A DNA stretch of 54,812 bases, taken from Kordiimonas sp. GTDB lineage: Bacteria; Pseudomonadota; Alphaproteobacteria; Sphingomonadales; Emcibacteraceae. The stretch spans positions 1 through 54,812 of the forward strand of contig PADB01000006.1 of the NCBI GenBank assembly GCA_002700365.1, given 5' to 3'. Positions 1 through 9,518 of this stretch are shown here, one piece after another (position 1 is the first letter of the stretch; each line of letters begins with the position of its first letter). A program made the position numbers and the translations under genes. The notes under the pieces are model-generated. The model had not been told where the DNA came from. It saw only the letters and a program-made list of their open reading frames with translations, and did no database searches.

Positions 1-499
1 TACGAAAACCACCCTCTCAAGCGATAAACAGAAGCAAGCCGCCCCGTCGGTGAGAGCGGGTTATAAGCACAACATAACATCCTGTAAAGAAGAAAATTTA
101 GAAAAAATCACTTTTTTCCAAAACTACAGTTTTCTTGCGCCTTTTGACACAAAAATACCTGCTTATTATTCTTATTTCTGCCTTATCAAGGCATCGTCTT
201 TAAATAGCACAATCTGTACCGAACACCTAATCTGCCTCTATCCGCAGCAGGTCTAATCCTGAAATACTATTTTAATATAGTAGGTTAATATCCATTAAAA
301 AGAAAAATTACTCAAAACATCAATATAGAAGAGAATAAATTTTTAGCGACTCATGTCATTTAACATACCGTCAGGCCTCACAGCACGCAGATGAGCCACA
401 ATATTAAAAAAAGGGGCACATAACATGGCCCCTTTCACACCTTCCAGGTCAGTTGGATGCGTCTCTCTCCAGAACACACCCCATACTATGCACTGCCGA
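1..499. other. Left-edge non-coding stretch
   Basis: No convincing gene is seen here. A 68-codon open frame at 50-256 lacks a good ribosome site and shows no recognisable family, so it is not called. The stretch is AT-rich and contains the terminator hairpin of the CBS-domain gene at 410-435. Confidence 0.5.
410..435 (-). terminator. Rho-independent terminator of the CBS-domain gene
   Basis: The arms AAAGGGGC and GCCCCTTT pair, and CAT/ATG inside them can pair further. On the minus strand the hairpin is followed by a run of Ts. It lies about 65 bases past the stop codon of the CBS-domain gene. Confidence 0.75.
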
Positions 500-931
500 C
501 TACCCTGTCGTGATATACTGTTTTAACGCCTCGGCCTCGGCCTCAGTTTCTGCAATACGTTGCTTCACCGCATCACCGATACTAATAATGCCAATAACCT
601 TTTCATCCTGAACCACAGGAACATGGCGGATACGTCGTGATGTCATCAACGACATCACAGAGGACATATCATCATCCGGGCCACATGTATAAACGCCTTC
701 GGTCATATATTCAGATACCATATGATCGAGAACGGCAGCCCCCTTTTTTGCCAACGCGATAATGATATCCCGCTCTGACAGTACCCCGCACATTTTTCCA
801 TCTTCTTTGCAAACAATAATGGCGCCGATTTTATTTTCACGCAACACGCGGGCCGCTTCCTGAATTGTTACACCCGGCTTAATGGAAATAACATCATGTC
901 CTTTACGTTGCAGAATATTTGAAACGAACAA
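500..931 (-). CDS. CBS-domain protein (two CBS repeats)
   Basis: A 143-residue protein made almost entirely of a pair of CBS motifs (about residues 10-60 and 75-125), with typical signatures such as GVLSERDIIIAL and IRHVPVVQDEKVIGIISIGD. CBS pairs bind adenine nucleotides (AMP, ATP, SAM) and act as energy or redox sensors. Stand-alone proteins of this size are common in alphaproteobacteria, and their targets are usually unknown. The start used is TTG, with GGGAGGG just upstream on the minus strand. The gene is monocistronic, with its own terminator. No effector domain is present, so any regulatory partner must be a separate protein. The family call is firm, the role is not. Confidence 0.9.
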   Translation of the reverse strand: MFVSNILQRKGHDVISIKPGVTIQEAARVLRENKIGAIIVCKEDGKMCGVLSERDIIIALAKKGAAVLDHMVSEYMTEGVYTCGPDDDMSSVMSLMTSRRIRHVPVVQDEKVIGIISIGDAVKQRIAETEAEAEALKQYITTG

Positions 932-1060
932 GCCACCCTCCCTCTATTTATTTATAAACTAAAGATACCGGGCGACTATAATATAACGCCCTTCACACTC
1001 CCGTACTGTTATCTTAACACTATAGAACCGTTAAGAAAAAGGCTTTAGATGCACCCTGCA

Positions 1061-1103
1061 AAAAAAGACACCGCCAGATTCGCCCCGGCGGTGTCTTTTT
1101 TTT
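1061..1103 (-). terminator. Rho-independent terminator of the DUF2946-like gene
   Basis: The arms AAAGACACCGCC and GGCGGTGTCTTT are perfect complements around an 11-base loop, with long A and T runs on both sides, so it could work in both directions. It begins 11 bases past the stop of the minus-strand gene ending at 1114. Confidence 0.88.
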
Positions 1104-1113
1104 GCTTATATCC

Positions 1114-1515
1114 TTAACGCAAACATACAGGTGGGCCCCTTGGGGCTGCCTGCTGCCAAACCAGCCCTCTTATAGGTTGTTGCCACACAAAAGACACCAG
1201 CCCCATACCGACAATAAGAAAGACAGCCAGTCGTAGCAGGCAGTGCTCCCCCTTACCACCCATACAGCAACCACAGACAATGCAGTCAGCGGCCACCCCA
1301 CTTTGATCAAATGCCCTGCCCGATGTATCAGAATTCACAACACAGATCGCCCGCAGTGCTTTTTGCAAGCTGCTCTCTCCCGGCGAAGCCTGCAAAACGG
1401 GCGTAATCCCCGTGCTCATCATCTGCGCGAACAAAAGAATAGCGAAAAAAGATCCCCAGCGCTGCGGCGCATGGACCAGCTGGCGACGAATATGGGGAAG
1501 CGATAAAAACATCAT
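1114..1515 (-). CDS. DUF2946-like small membrane protein
   Basis: A 133-residue protein with two hydrophobic segments (about residues 20-42 and 93-115), a Cys-rich middle (C-x2-C-x-C-C near residues 79-84) and a C-terminus containing the APRGPP motif typical of DUF2946 proteins. Family members are small inner-membrane or periplasmic proteins, sometimes found near copper or TonB genes. Their function is not established. The Cys cluster suggests metal binding (inference). The gene stands alone, runs opposite to the downstream DUF1499 gene and has a strong terminator. The start could be either of two consecutive ATGs (1515 or 1512); neither has a strong ribosome site. Confidence 0.65.
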   Translation of the reverse strand: MMFLSLPHIRRQLVHAPQRWGSFFAILLFAQMMSTGITPVLQASPGESSLQKALRAICVVNSDTSGRAFDQSGVAADCIVCGCCMGGKGEHCLLRLAVFLIVGMGLVSFVWQQPIRGLVWQQAAPRGPPVCLR

Positions 1516-1748
1516 TTAACTCATTACACTGATATGCGCTCTCTGCAAAAAAGCCACCTGCAGAGAACACCCCATCTATCTCATGAGTCTACTCTATAAT
1601 CTATAAGACCAAAGGCGACCTTGATCCGGATCAAAAGACCACGTTTAATATGAGAAAGGACCGCAATTGTTCTCAAGCCATGGAAAAAGAGAACAACTGT
1701 ATAACCAGAAAAATGAGTACGCGACCATACACAAAGGGGGAGGATGTT

Positions 1749-2522
1749 ATGTCCGCAACACATCATAACTTCACTAGGGCCAATGCAGTCATTGCCCTTT
1801 CACTACTGATAATTGTGATTTTTGCAGGACCTGTTGCCCGACTTGGGCTCTGCGCGCCATTGACAGCCTTCAAAGCGGCCATGTTCGCGAGCCTCGTTGG
1901 CCTATCAATTTGCGGCTTACTAACCTTATGGGTTATTATCCGTGGCCTTCAGGGAGAGCCTACCCCAGCCCTAAAAGCCCACTGGAAAACAATTGTTCTG
2001 ACCGGCCTGGCGAGCGGATTTTTTTGGATCTTAAATGCACAAGTAGGCAATTACCCGCCTATCCATAGCATTACAACGGATCCTTCTTCACCGCCACTGT
2101 TCGAATTTCTCACACACCAACGGGAAGATCACTGGAACAGCCTGAGCTACCCACAAGAAAAGAATGCCCCTCTACAATTAGCCGCTTATCCCGACATTAG
2201 ACCCGTCATGACGACATCTCCCCCGGACGAAGCCTACACCACAGCCTTGACAGTCGCGCAAAGCTTAGGGTGGGACATCGTTCACACATCAGGAGAGAAA
2301 TACCTTATAGAGGCATCACAGACCTCATTCTGGTTTGGCTTTGTTGATGACATCGCTATCCGCGTCCAACCCCACACGCCCCCACACGGGGCAGGAAGCC
2401 GCATTGATCTTATAAGTGTCTCCCGGGTGGGGATGAATGACTTTGGGGCCAACGCCACGCGGTTGCGGCAATTTATCCGCGCCTTTGAAAAGGCGACAAA
2501 CCAGCACAAGCCCCCACTGTGA
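1749..2522 (+). CDS. DUF1499 family membrane protein
   Basis: A 257-residue protein. The N-terminal third has about three hydrophobic segments (near residues 13-30, 38-62 and 78-92). The C-terminal soluble part (residues about 140-250) matches DUF1499, including the pattern SRVGMNDFGANATRLRQFI that is near-invariant in this family. The function is unknown. An upstream in-frame ATG exists at 1650, but the ATG at 1749 is preceded by a strong GGGGGAGGA ribosome site and is preferred. It stands alone between divergent and downstream genes. Nothing in the context points to a pathway. Confidence 0.8.
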   Translation: MSATHHNFTRANAVIALSLLIIVIFAGPVARLGLCAPLTAFKAAMFASLVGLSICGLLTLWVIIRGLQGEPTPALKAHWKTIVLTGLASGFFWILNAQVGNYPPIHSITTDPSSPPLFEFLTHQREDHWNSLSYPQEKNAPLQLAAYPDIRPVMTTSPPDEAYTTALTVAQSLGWDIVHTSGEKYLIEASQTSFWFGFVDDIAIRVQPHTPPHGAGSRIDLISVSRVGMNDFGANATRLRQFIRAFEKATNQHKPPL

Positions 2523-2673
2523 TGACGGAATAACAATAAATAACCCACAGTAGGGAAACATTAACCTGAGCAGACTATAAAGGAGCCTTCATTCTTCGCC
2601 ATGTATATGCGCGGAGAGAACAATATTTAATGAAAATAGCGGGATACCGCCAGAAAGACATAAGGGATAGCGC

Positions 2674-3900
2674 GTGAGTGTTGTTCACCATCTTGCACCA
2701 CGATCACGACCAGGCCTGCTTTTCGAAGCCGTTCTGGATCAGGTTGAAAATGGCATCATCATTATTGATGAAAGACTGACCGTTCTTCATTGCAATAGCT
2801 GGATCGCGCAATTTAGACCTGAAAACCAGGAAGATGATATCCATCTGGAAGGCCACCATATTTATGAAGCCTTTCCCGAAATCGAAGGCAAACAGCTCGA
2901 CAAGTCTATCCATGCTGTTTTTGACTATGCGGTTGGATCTATCCTGACGCCAGACTATGCCCGTGATCCATTATCTCTATATCAAACCAACCCCGACAGC
3001 GGTGAGAAAGAACCTGTTACACAGATAATTCTTGTGAAGCCCTTACAGTCACAGGGTGAACGTTACTGCATGATACAAGTCAATGCTGTCACAACGTCCA
3101 CCGCGCGCGAAGCCATCTTACACAGTCAGGCCATGCGCATGTTTGAACTGGCCGAAAATTTGAAAGTTGCCCGTGATATGGCGGACGAAGCCAATAGGGC
3201 CAAGTCTGAGTTTCTGGCACTGATGAGCCACGAATTAAGAACCCCGTTAAATGCGATCATCGGTTTTTCAGACTTACTCGCGCAAGAAATGTTAGGTCCA
3301 CACAGCACCGCGCAATATAAAGAATATTCCAGCGACATACACAATGCAGGACAGCATCTGCTTCAGGTCATTAATGACATTTTGGATTTATCAAAAATCG
3401 AAGCCGGAAAAATGGAGCTGCACGAAGAAGATGTAGACCTGCCAGAGACAATCCGCAGCGTTGAACAAATGGTCCGCCCCACAGCAAATGCCAAGGGCCT
3501 TACCATTACTCAACATTTTTCAGATGATTTGCCAGAGCTCTACGGTGATGCGCGCGCCTTTAAGCAAATGCTGCTAAACCTGATTTCTAACGCTATCAAA
3601 TTTACCCCTAAAGGCGGTGACGTGGACATCTATGCGTCCCATGAAGAAGGAGGACCGTTAATCATTACGGTCAAGGACAGCGGTATTGGTATCGCAGAAG
3701 AAGACATCCCCCATATCATGGAACCTTTCCGTCAGGCCGACACGCAGTTCAACCGCAACACAGAAGGTACAGGACTTGGCGTGACTTTGGTTAAGAAGCT
3801 GACAGAACTGCACGATGGGCATATGAATATTTGCAGTGAACTTGGACTGGGCACAGCCGTTTCCTTATCTTTCCCCCCCGAACGATTACGATCTGCCTAA
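2674..3900 (+). CDS. PAS-domain sensor histidine kinase, soluble
   Basis: A 408-residue kinase with an N-terminal PAS-like domain (about residues 18-130), a short coiled linker, a HisKA dimerisation/phosphoacceptor domain with the H-box MSHELRTPLNAIIGFSD (about residue 188) and a HATPase_c domain showing the N box (NLISNAIKFTPKGG), G1 (DSGIGI), F box (PFRQAD) and G2 (GTGLGV). There is no transmembrane segment or signal peptide, so it senses a cytoplasmic signal. The start is GTG with AAGGGA upstream. No response regulator lies next to it (an orphan kinase in this window). The ligand is unknown; PAS kinases of this layout are often redox or light/oxygen sensors. Confidence 0.92.
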   Translation: MSVVHHLAPRSRPGLLFEAVLDQVENGIIIIDERLTVLHCNSWIAQFRPENQEDDIHLEGHHIYEAFPEIEGKQLDKSIHAVFDYAVGSILTPDYARDPLSLYQTNPDSGEKEPVTQIILVKPLQSQGERYCMIQVNAVTTSTAREAILHSQAMRMFELAENLKVARDMADEANRAKSEFLALMSHELRTPLNAIIGFSDLLAQEMLGPHSTAQYKEYSSDIHNAGQHLLQVINDILDLSKIEAGKMELHEEDVDLPETIRSVEQMVRPTANAKGLTITQHFSDDLPELYGDARAFKQMLLNLISNAIKFTPKGGDVDIYASHEEGGPLIITVKDSGIGIAEEDIPHIMEPFRQADTQFNRNTEGTGLGVTLVKKLTELHDGHMNICSELGLGTAVSLSFPPERLRSA

Positions 3901-4006
3901 AATTGCTACAACGGGCATCTTTTCTGCAACTGCCTCTTTTGCGGCCGAATTTTTCTGTTATGGTCATCAGACCAACATGATTGTACTGGGCAACAGTTGG
4001 TAACAT

Positions 4007-5386
4007 ATGGCCCGACATCATAATAGAATACAGATGACACTCGATTCCTCTGCAAGCTTTCATTTCTTAGACCACTGTTATATGCCGCACGATGGTGTAT
4101 TAAAGCTACACTACGGCTATGATAATGGCCCACGTTTCGAAGAAAAAATTACCTTCACAGGCCATCGCCGCCCGCTTTCAAAAGCAGAAGAAAGCGCATT
4201 GGAAGCAGTCTTTCGACAAATCCACCTCGCAGCTGGAATTAGCTATTATAAAGCATTTGTCCCGCATGAATTGATTTATGCACAAGAAGGCGTTACGGCC
4301 GCAGAAGCCCGGTTTTTTGAAGATTTCTATCTACAGGGGCTTGGCGAGTTTGCCGTTGAAAACGCATTAGACTTGCGCGGGCATATTCATTTCCGCCAAA
4401 ACACGAATGCCCCCTCCCTCACGCCACACACCATTTCTTTACCACGGGTCACGGCGGTTCCCATTGGCGGTGGCAAGGATTCCGTTGTAACGTTAGAGAC
4501 TTTAAAAGCTGCGGGGGACACTCTTCTCCCTATATGCGTCAATGCGACACAACCAATGTTGGACTGTCTGGAAACGGCAGCACTCCCCGCTGCAATATAC
4601 ATCAAACGTCAGCTGGATCCCGGACTGTTTTCCCTGAACAAAGAAGGAGCCTATAACGGCCATGTCCCCATAACGGGGATCCTCTCCTTTGTCATGATTG
4701 CAGCGGGGCTAATATACGGCTTTGATAAAATCGCATTTTCAAATGAACGCTCCGCCAATCAGGGCAATTTGCAGATGGGCGACCTGAACATCAATCACCA
4801 ATACAGTAAATCATTTGCCTTTGAACAGGGCTTCAGTCGCTACATACAAGATAATGTCCTGCAAACAATTAAGTATTTCTCATTCCTGCGACCCCTCTCA
4901 GAACTCGGCATAGCCCGCCTTTTTGCACAAATGCCCGCTTATTTCCCTGTCTTCAAAAGCTGCAATCGTAATTTCCACATTGATACGGACAAACGCCAAC
5001 ACGGCTGGTGCGGCAATTGTCCGAAATGCCGTTTTGTCTTTCTGGCCCTCGCCCCTTTCGTAGAGCGCGATACCTTGATCGAAATTTTTGGCACTAACAT
5101 GCTGAATAATGCCGACCAATTACTCGGCTACCGTGAGCTCACTGGCCTTACAGGCCACAAACCTTTTGAATGTGTTGGTGAAGTCGAAGAATGCCAAACG
5201 GCACTACGCTATTTGGCGGCCCACCCCAACTGGTCACAAGACACAGTTATTACAACCCTTAATACCGAATTGGGGCAGCTTCCGGCCTCACAGGAAGAAC
5301 TTCTAAACGATGCGACAACTATGCTGCCACCGCATCTCTTATCTGACAAGGAATGGGATATATTATATGCAGCTGTTCATGCTTAA
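4007..5386 (+). CDS. murL: UDP-MurNAc-L-Ala-L-Glu epimerase MurL
   Basis: MurL epimerises the terminal L-Glu of UDP-MurNAc-L-Ala-L-Glu to D-Glu in an ATP-dependent reaction, replacing the usual glutamate racemase (MurI) route. The 459-residue protein has a PP-loop-like nucleotide motif (PIGGGKDSVVTLE, about residue 153) and a Cys cluster CGNCPKCRF near residue 335, both features of this family. The strongest support is context: the next gene, overlapping by 20 bases, is a MurD-type ligase of the L-Glu-adding MurD2 kind. The pair was first described in Xanthomonas. Cytoplasmic, peptidoglycan precursor synthesis. It is likely co-transcribed and translationally coupled with murD2. Confidence 0.85.
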   Translation: MARHHNRIQMTLDSSASFHFLDHCYMPHDGVLKLHYGYDNGPRFEEKITFTGHRRPLSKAEESALEAVFRQIHLAAGISYYKAFVPHELIYAQEGVTAAEARFFEDFYLQGLGEFAVENALDLRGHIHFRQNTNAPSLTPHTISLPRVTAVPIGGGKDSVVTLETLKAAGDTLLPICVNATQPMLDCLETAALPAAIYIKRQLDPGLFSLNKEGAYNGHVPITGILSFVMIAAGLIYGFDKIAFSNERSANQGNLQMGDLNINHQYSKSFAFEQGFSRYIQDNVLQTIKYFSFLRPLSELGIARLFAQMPAYFPVFKSCNRNFHIDTDKRQHGWCGNCPKCRFVFLALAPFVERDTLIEIFGTNMLNNADQLLGYRELTGLTGHKPFECVGEVEECQTALRYLAAHPNWSQDTVITTLNTELGQLPASQEELLNDATTMLPPHLLSDKEWDILYAAVHA

Positions 5387-6734
5387 GGGGAAACGCATCA
5401 GCCTATGGGGACTTGGCCGCGAAGGACTCGCTACATTACATTTCCTGCGAGCAAAACTCGGCAATATTCCCCTTACCATCATCACGGATGCGCCGCTGCA
5501 GGACGACAAAATTCCCAATGATGACAACCTTGTTTTTGCCAGTGGTGCAGATATTCCAACAGCGTTGCAAACAACAGATATCGTTATCAAATCCCCGGGT
5601 ATTAGTCGCTATCGCCCGGAATTGATTGCCTTTCGCCAGAACGGCGGAGAAGTTACAACCCCTACGAATATATGGCTGGCCCAACCGCGAAACGCGCCGG
5701 CCATTGCCGTTACCGGCAGCAATGGAAAAAGCACCACAGTCTGCCTCCTGCACCACATTCTCAACAATGTCGGTTTTCCGGCACAACTCGCAGGCAACAT
5801 CGGCACCCCACTGTTGGAATTGGACCCGCTTACTGATTGCCGCGCCTGGATCATTGAACTGTCCAGTTATCAGACAGCAGACCTGTATAGCACATCTGGT
5901 CCGCCTCTCCTGGATATCGCGCTTGTGCTAAACCTTTTTCCTGAACATCTTCAATGGCACCAAAGTCACGAACAATATTATCGAGATAAGCTGAATATCC
6001 TTATCTCCCCCACAACGCAGGCGATCTTAAATGCCGCAGATCCGCGCATACGTGAACGCCATGCCCCACACCGCCCCAATACCATATGGTTTAATGATCA
6101 TGCGGGATATCATGTCGCCCAAGACTGGCTTTATCATAAACAAAAGCCCATCCTAAAGAAAAACGACTGGCCCCTAAAAGGCATTCATAATCTGGTCAAT
6201 CTGGCCGCGGCCCTAACGCTCTGCCAAACACTGGGGTTAAACGAACACGACTGCCTTCAGGCCGCATTGTGTTTTCCCGGCCTTCCTCACCGTTTGGAAT
6301 ATCTCGGCCAAATTGGGCAACACCAAATCGTCAATGACAGCAACAGTAAGACACCGGAAGCCACTTTAGCAGCCCTTGACAGCTTTCCAGGTGAAACCCT
6401 AACACTGATTGCAGGCGGTGAAGATCGTGGTCAGGACTTTAATACCCTTGCCACATATATTGTTGAACACCCCTTACATGCCGTCATCACCGCCTATGAG
6501 ACAGGGCCACGGCTTCATACAGCCTTAAAAGACGCCATAAGCAAGAAAGGGACACATATCACGTCCCCTAAACTTCTTCAGGCAAAGGACCTTACGGAAG
6601 CAACACAAATTGCACAGAACATCACACCAGAAGGCGGTCTGATTTTACTCTCTCCCGCCGCCCCAAGCTATGATGGTTTTAAAAGTTTTGAAGATCGTGG
6701 CAACCAATTTAAACAATTCATCACCACCGCCTAA
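5367..6734 (+). CDS. murD2: UDP-MurNAc-L-Ala-L-Glu ligase MurD2
   Basis: A Mur ligase that adds glutamate to UDP-MurNAc-L-Ala. It has an N-terminal Rossmann-like UDP-binding domain (WGLGREG, residues about 12-20), a central ATPase domain with the P-loop AVTGSNGKSTT, and a C-terminal ligase domain containing AGGEDRGQDF. Being paired with murL, it is expected to use L-Glu, unlike classical MurD (D-Glu). The start at 5367 overlaps the end of murL by 20 bases. ATG at 5379 is an alternative. A longer frame starting at 5310 lies wholly inside murL and is unlikely. Length about 455 residues, normal for the family. Confidence 0.85.
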   Translation: MQLFMLKGKRISLWGLGREGLATLHFLRAKLGNIPLTIITDAPLQDDKIPNDDNLVFASGADIPTALQTTDIVIKSPGISRYRPELIAFRQNGGEVTTPTNIWLAQPRNAPAIAVTGSNGKSTTVCLLHHILNNVGFPAQLAGNIGTPLLELDPLTDCRAWIIELSSYQTADLYSTSGPPLLDIALVLNLFPEHLQWHQSHEQYYRDKLNILISPTTQAILNAADPRIRERHAPHRPNTIWFNDHAGYHVAQDWLYHKQKPILKKNDWPLKGIHNLVNLAAALTLCQTLGLNEHDCLQAALCFPGLPHRLEYLGQIGQHQIVNDSNSKTPEATLAALDSFPGETLTLIAGGEDRGQDFNTLATYIVEHPLHAVITAYETGPRLHTALKDAISKKGTHITSPKLLQAKDLTEATQIAQNITPEGGLILLSPAAPSYDGFKSFEDRGNQFKQFITTA

Positions 6735-6787
6735 GACCCAAGATACATTTTCTACAAAATGATATTACCGAAGAATGAAATCTGCCC

Positions 6788-6964
6788 TTAAGCTGTGCCG
6801 ACACCACGCATATCGTTCACCGCCGCCAACACACCGTGCCAGTGATTTTCACGGCATGTCTGCTTCGCCCCATCCCGGCCCAATCGTTTCACCAACGCCT
6901 GCGCAAGAGATTGTCTGCGGTCTTGCATATCTGCAGCTTCCTTGTATGTCGCATTGATTGTCAT
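6788..6964 (-). CDS. 58-residue conserved-looking small protein
   Basis: A short gene with a strong ribosome site (GGAGG, 7 bases before ATG on the minus strand). The product is 58 residues, mostly helical in character and charged, with the distinctive stretch GRDGAKQTCRENHWHGVL near residues 29-46. It has no signal peptide or membrane segment. I do not recognise a characterised family. It is divergent from the arsenic-linked GAPDH gene and convergent with murD2. The sharp ribosome site and sensible composition are the only evidence that it is real, and its function is unknown. Confidence 0.6.
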   Translation of the reverse strand: MTINATYKEAADMQDRRQSLAQALVKRLGRDGAKQTCRENHWHGVLAAVNDMRGVGTA

Positions 6965-7104
6965 GGTTTGTCCTCCCTGCTCAACAGGATAACAACGTTA
7001 TACTTAACAAAATCATAACGTGATAATCACAGGCCTTTAACCCCGACTTTGGTCTGACGACCGCCCGCACTATCACGATTTGTGCATCGTCATAAAATCA
7101 TCAC

Positions 7105-7148
7105 TTGACCCATAATCTATTAATCTATAATTCCAGAAATATAGATTA
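7105..7148 (+). promoter_or_regulatory. Promoter with overlapping palindromic operator of the arsenic pair
   Basis: A candidate -35 box TTGACC (7105-7110) and -10 box TATAAT (7126-7131) are spaced by 15 bases. A perfect 9-base inverted repeat, TAATCTATA (7121-7129) and TATAGATTA (7140-7148) with a 10-base spacer, covers the -10 box. This is the layout expected for a repressor operator (ArsR-type control is likely by context). TAATCTAT also occurs as a direct repeat at 7113-7128. No arsR gene is present in the window. Confidence 0.65.
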
Positions 7149-7182
7149 AAGGGATCCTTCTTCATAAGATGAGGAGAATAAG

Positions 7183-8199
7183 ATGACCATACGCGTGGCA
7201 ATAAATGGTTTTGGGCGCATGGGGCGTTTAGCCCTACGGGCAATTCTGGAAGGTGATTTTCCTGAACTGGATGTCGTTCTCATTAATGAAAAGGAAGGCG
7301 ATGCGGCGTTAGCAGCCCACCTTCTGGAATTTGACAGCCTCCACGGCCGTCTATCCCGTCCCGTCCGCAGTGAGAACGGCAAACTCTATGTGGATGGCAA
7401 GGCAATCACAGTCACACATTTTGCCGATATTGCCCCTCTGCCCCTTCAGGACCTTCGGGTTGATCTTGTACTTGAATGTACGGGGGTGTTTAAAACCACG
7501 CCTGCATTGGCTCCCTACTTCCAGAGGGGTGTGAAAAAGGTTGTCGTATCTGCCCCGGTCAAAGACGGCCCGTTGAATATCGTCATGGGCATCAATGATA
7601 ATCTGTATGACCCCGCAAAACATCACATCGTCACAGCGGCGTCATGCACAACGAATTGTCTGGCCCCGGTTGTCAAAGTCATTCACGAAAACCTGGGCAT
7701 CCGGCATGGCTCTATGACGACAATTCATGACCTGACAAACACACAATCTATAATAGACCAGCCCCATAAGGACTTTCGCCGGGCGCGCGCCTGTCTAAAT
7801 GCGTTGATCCCAACGACCACAGGTTCCGCCACGGCAATCACAATGATCTATCCTGAACTGGCCGGAAAGCTTAATGGATTAGCCGTTCGCGTCCCTGTCC
7901 TCAATGCGTCCCTGACTGATTGTGTTTTTGAGGTCGAACGCCCCACAACAAAGGAAGAGGTCAACGCTTATTTCGCCGCTGCGGCTCATGGCGATCTGCA
8001 AGGCATACTTGGTTACGAAGAACGCCCACTTGTATCCACTGACTACAACAACGATACCCGCTCCAGCATTATAGATGCCTTATCCACCATGGTGATTAAC
8101 GGCACACAGGTAAAAATACTGGCGTGGTATGATAATGAAGTCGGCTATGCAACGCGATTGGCGGAACTCGCCCGTAAAGTTGCCCGCATGATGTCTTAA
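7183..8199 (+). CDS. gap: Type I glyceraldehyde-3-phosphate dehydrogenase, arsenate-resistance type
   Basis: A complete 338-residue GAPDH with the NAD-binding start [18 protein letters not shown], the active-site motif [12 protein letters not shown] (catalytic Cys about residue 152) and the C-terminal [12 protein letters not shown]. The next gene, 11 bases downstream, is arsJ. In this pairing GAPDH uses arsenate in place of phosphate to make 1-arseno-3-phosphoglycerate, which ArsJ exports and which breaks down outside the cell. A good ribosome site (GAGGAG) precedes the ATG. A palindromic operator sits over the promoter, consistent with arsenic induction. A purely glycolytic role is possible but less likely given the neighbour. 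Confidence 0.9.
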   Translation: MTIRVAINGFGRMGRLALRAILEGDFPELDVVLINEKEGDAALAAHLLEFDSLHGRLSRPVRSENGKLYVDGKAITVTHFADIAPLPLQDLRVDLVLECTGVFKTTPALAPYFQRGVKKVVVSAPVKDGPLNIVMGINDNLYDPAKHHIVTAASCTTNCLAPVVKVIHENLGIRHGSMTTIHDLTNTQSIIDQPHKDFRRARACLNALIPTTTGSATAITMIYPELAGKLNGLAVRVPVLNASLTDCVFEVERPTTKEEVNAYFAAAAHGDLQGILGYEERPLVSTDYNNDTRSSIIDALSTMVINGTQVKILAWYDNEVGYATRLAELARKVARMMS

Positions 8200-8210
8200 A
8201 GGCCCGTCAC

Positions 8211-9455
8211 ATGTCAGATGCTAACCCGAAACGTCATTACGCTATCGTCACTGGTGCCTATTGGGGCTTCACCCTGACAGATGGTGCCTTGCGTATGTTA
8301 GTCTTGTTATATTTCCACACGTTGGGCTTCACGCCATTACAATTAGCAACGCTGTTTTTGTTATATGAAGTCTTTGGCATTATCACCAATCTTGTCGGCG
8401 GATGGATTGGCAACCGCCTGGGCCTCAATCTTACACTCTATATCGGTCTCGGGTTACAGATAGTCGCTCTCATCACGCTATCGATGCTGAACCCCGACTG
8501 GCCACGCAGCCTGTCTGTCACTTACGTCCTTTGCGCGCAGGGGCTATCAGGAATAGCCAAAGATTTCACAAAAATGAGTGCTAAAAGCAGCATAAAGCTA
8601 TTGGTAAAGGAAAATGCACATTCCGTGCTTTTTAAGTGGGTAGCTCTACTGACCGGGTCAAAAAACACCTTAAAGGGTTTGGGCTTTTTCGTGGGGGCGG
8701 CCTTGCTTACGGCCATAGGCTTCACGGCCTCTCTGTTACTTATGGCCGCGGCACTCAGCCTCCTATTACTATTAGCCCTTATTTTACTGCCCGCAACATC
8801 GGGCGCAACCAAACACAAAACCAAGTTCACACACATACTGGCAAAATCAGCCGATATAAATAAATTATCGGCAGCCCGAATGATGCTCTTCGGCGCGCGC
8901 GACGTCTGGTTTGTTGTTGCCCTGCCGCTCTTCCTTTATGAAATCCTTAACTGGACCTTTCATGAGGTGGGGGCCTTTATGGCCTTCTGGATCATTGGCT
9001 ATGGTTTTGTCCAGGGCTTTACACCCAATATTATCAAACGATCGCAGGATGGCCGCCATACGGAAATACAAGCCGCCCGCATCGGCATTAGCCTGCTGTC
9101 GCTGATCCCCATCATCATGTCTATGGCTTACGTTTACACTCCACTGTCAAAGGATTTAATTATTTTGCCTGGCCTGATTCTGTTTGGGGTGGTCTTTGCC
9201 GTTAATTCATCTGTCCATTCCTATCTGATTCTGGCCTTCAGCAAATCAGACACGGTGTCACTGGACGTCGGGTTTTATTATATGGCCAACGCCGCCGGGC
9301 GGCTATTGGGCACGATTTTATCAGGACTTTGTTATCAACAAGGGGGGATTGTCGCCTGTCTGCTGGCGGCAGCCACCATGTTAGCACTCGGTAGTGTGCT
9401 AACCTTCACCCTGCCCCGTCAGGCTGCTGTTACGGCACCTGAGACAACGTCATAA
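8211..9455 (+). CDS. arsJ: ArsJ-type organoarsenical efflux MFS transporter
   Basis: A 414-residue major facilitator protein with about 11-12 hydrophobic segments. The N-terminal region (YWGFTLTDGALRMLVLLYFH) and the loop GLSGIAKDFTKMSAKSS are characteristic of ArsJ, which exports 1-arseno-3-phosphoglycerate. It follows gap by 11 bases with no terminator between them, so the two form an operon under the upstream palindromic promoter. Inner membrane. ArsJ proteins are nearly always found beside such a GAPDH, which supports both calls. Confidence 0.9.
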   Translation: MSDANPKRHYAIVTGAYWGFTLTDGALRMLVLLYFHTLGFTPLQLATLFLLYEVFGIITNLVGGWIGNRLGLNLTLYIGLGLQIVALITLSMLNPDWPRSLSVTYVLCAQGLSGIAKDFTKMSAKSSIKLLVKENAHSVLFKWVALLTGSKNTLKGLGFFVGAALLTAIGFTASLLLMAAALSLLLLLALILLPATSGATKHKTKFTHILAKSADINKLSAARMMLFGARDVWFVVALPLFLYEILNWTFHEVGAFMAFWIIGYGFVQGFTPNIIKRSQDGRHTEIQAARIGISLLSLIPIIMSMAYVYTPLSKDLIILPGLILFGVVFAVNSSVHSYLILAFSKSDTVSLDVGFYYMANAAGRLLGTILSGLCYQQGGIVACLLAAATMLALGSVLTFTLPRQAAVTAPETTS

Positions 9456-9518
9456 AACCGCAAACTACCTGTCACCTAACCTAAACAAATACGCCATAAC
9501 GTGCCCCCATGATAAAGC

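Noticed and set aside
50-256. A 68-codon open frame on the plus strand
   Set aside because: No ribosome site, low-complexity composition and no family resemblance; lies in AT-rich intergenic DNA.
9469-9486. Full Pho box before the plcP-like gene
   Set aside because: Only the first half (CTGTCAC) fits; the second 7-base repeat is poor.
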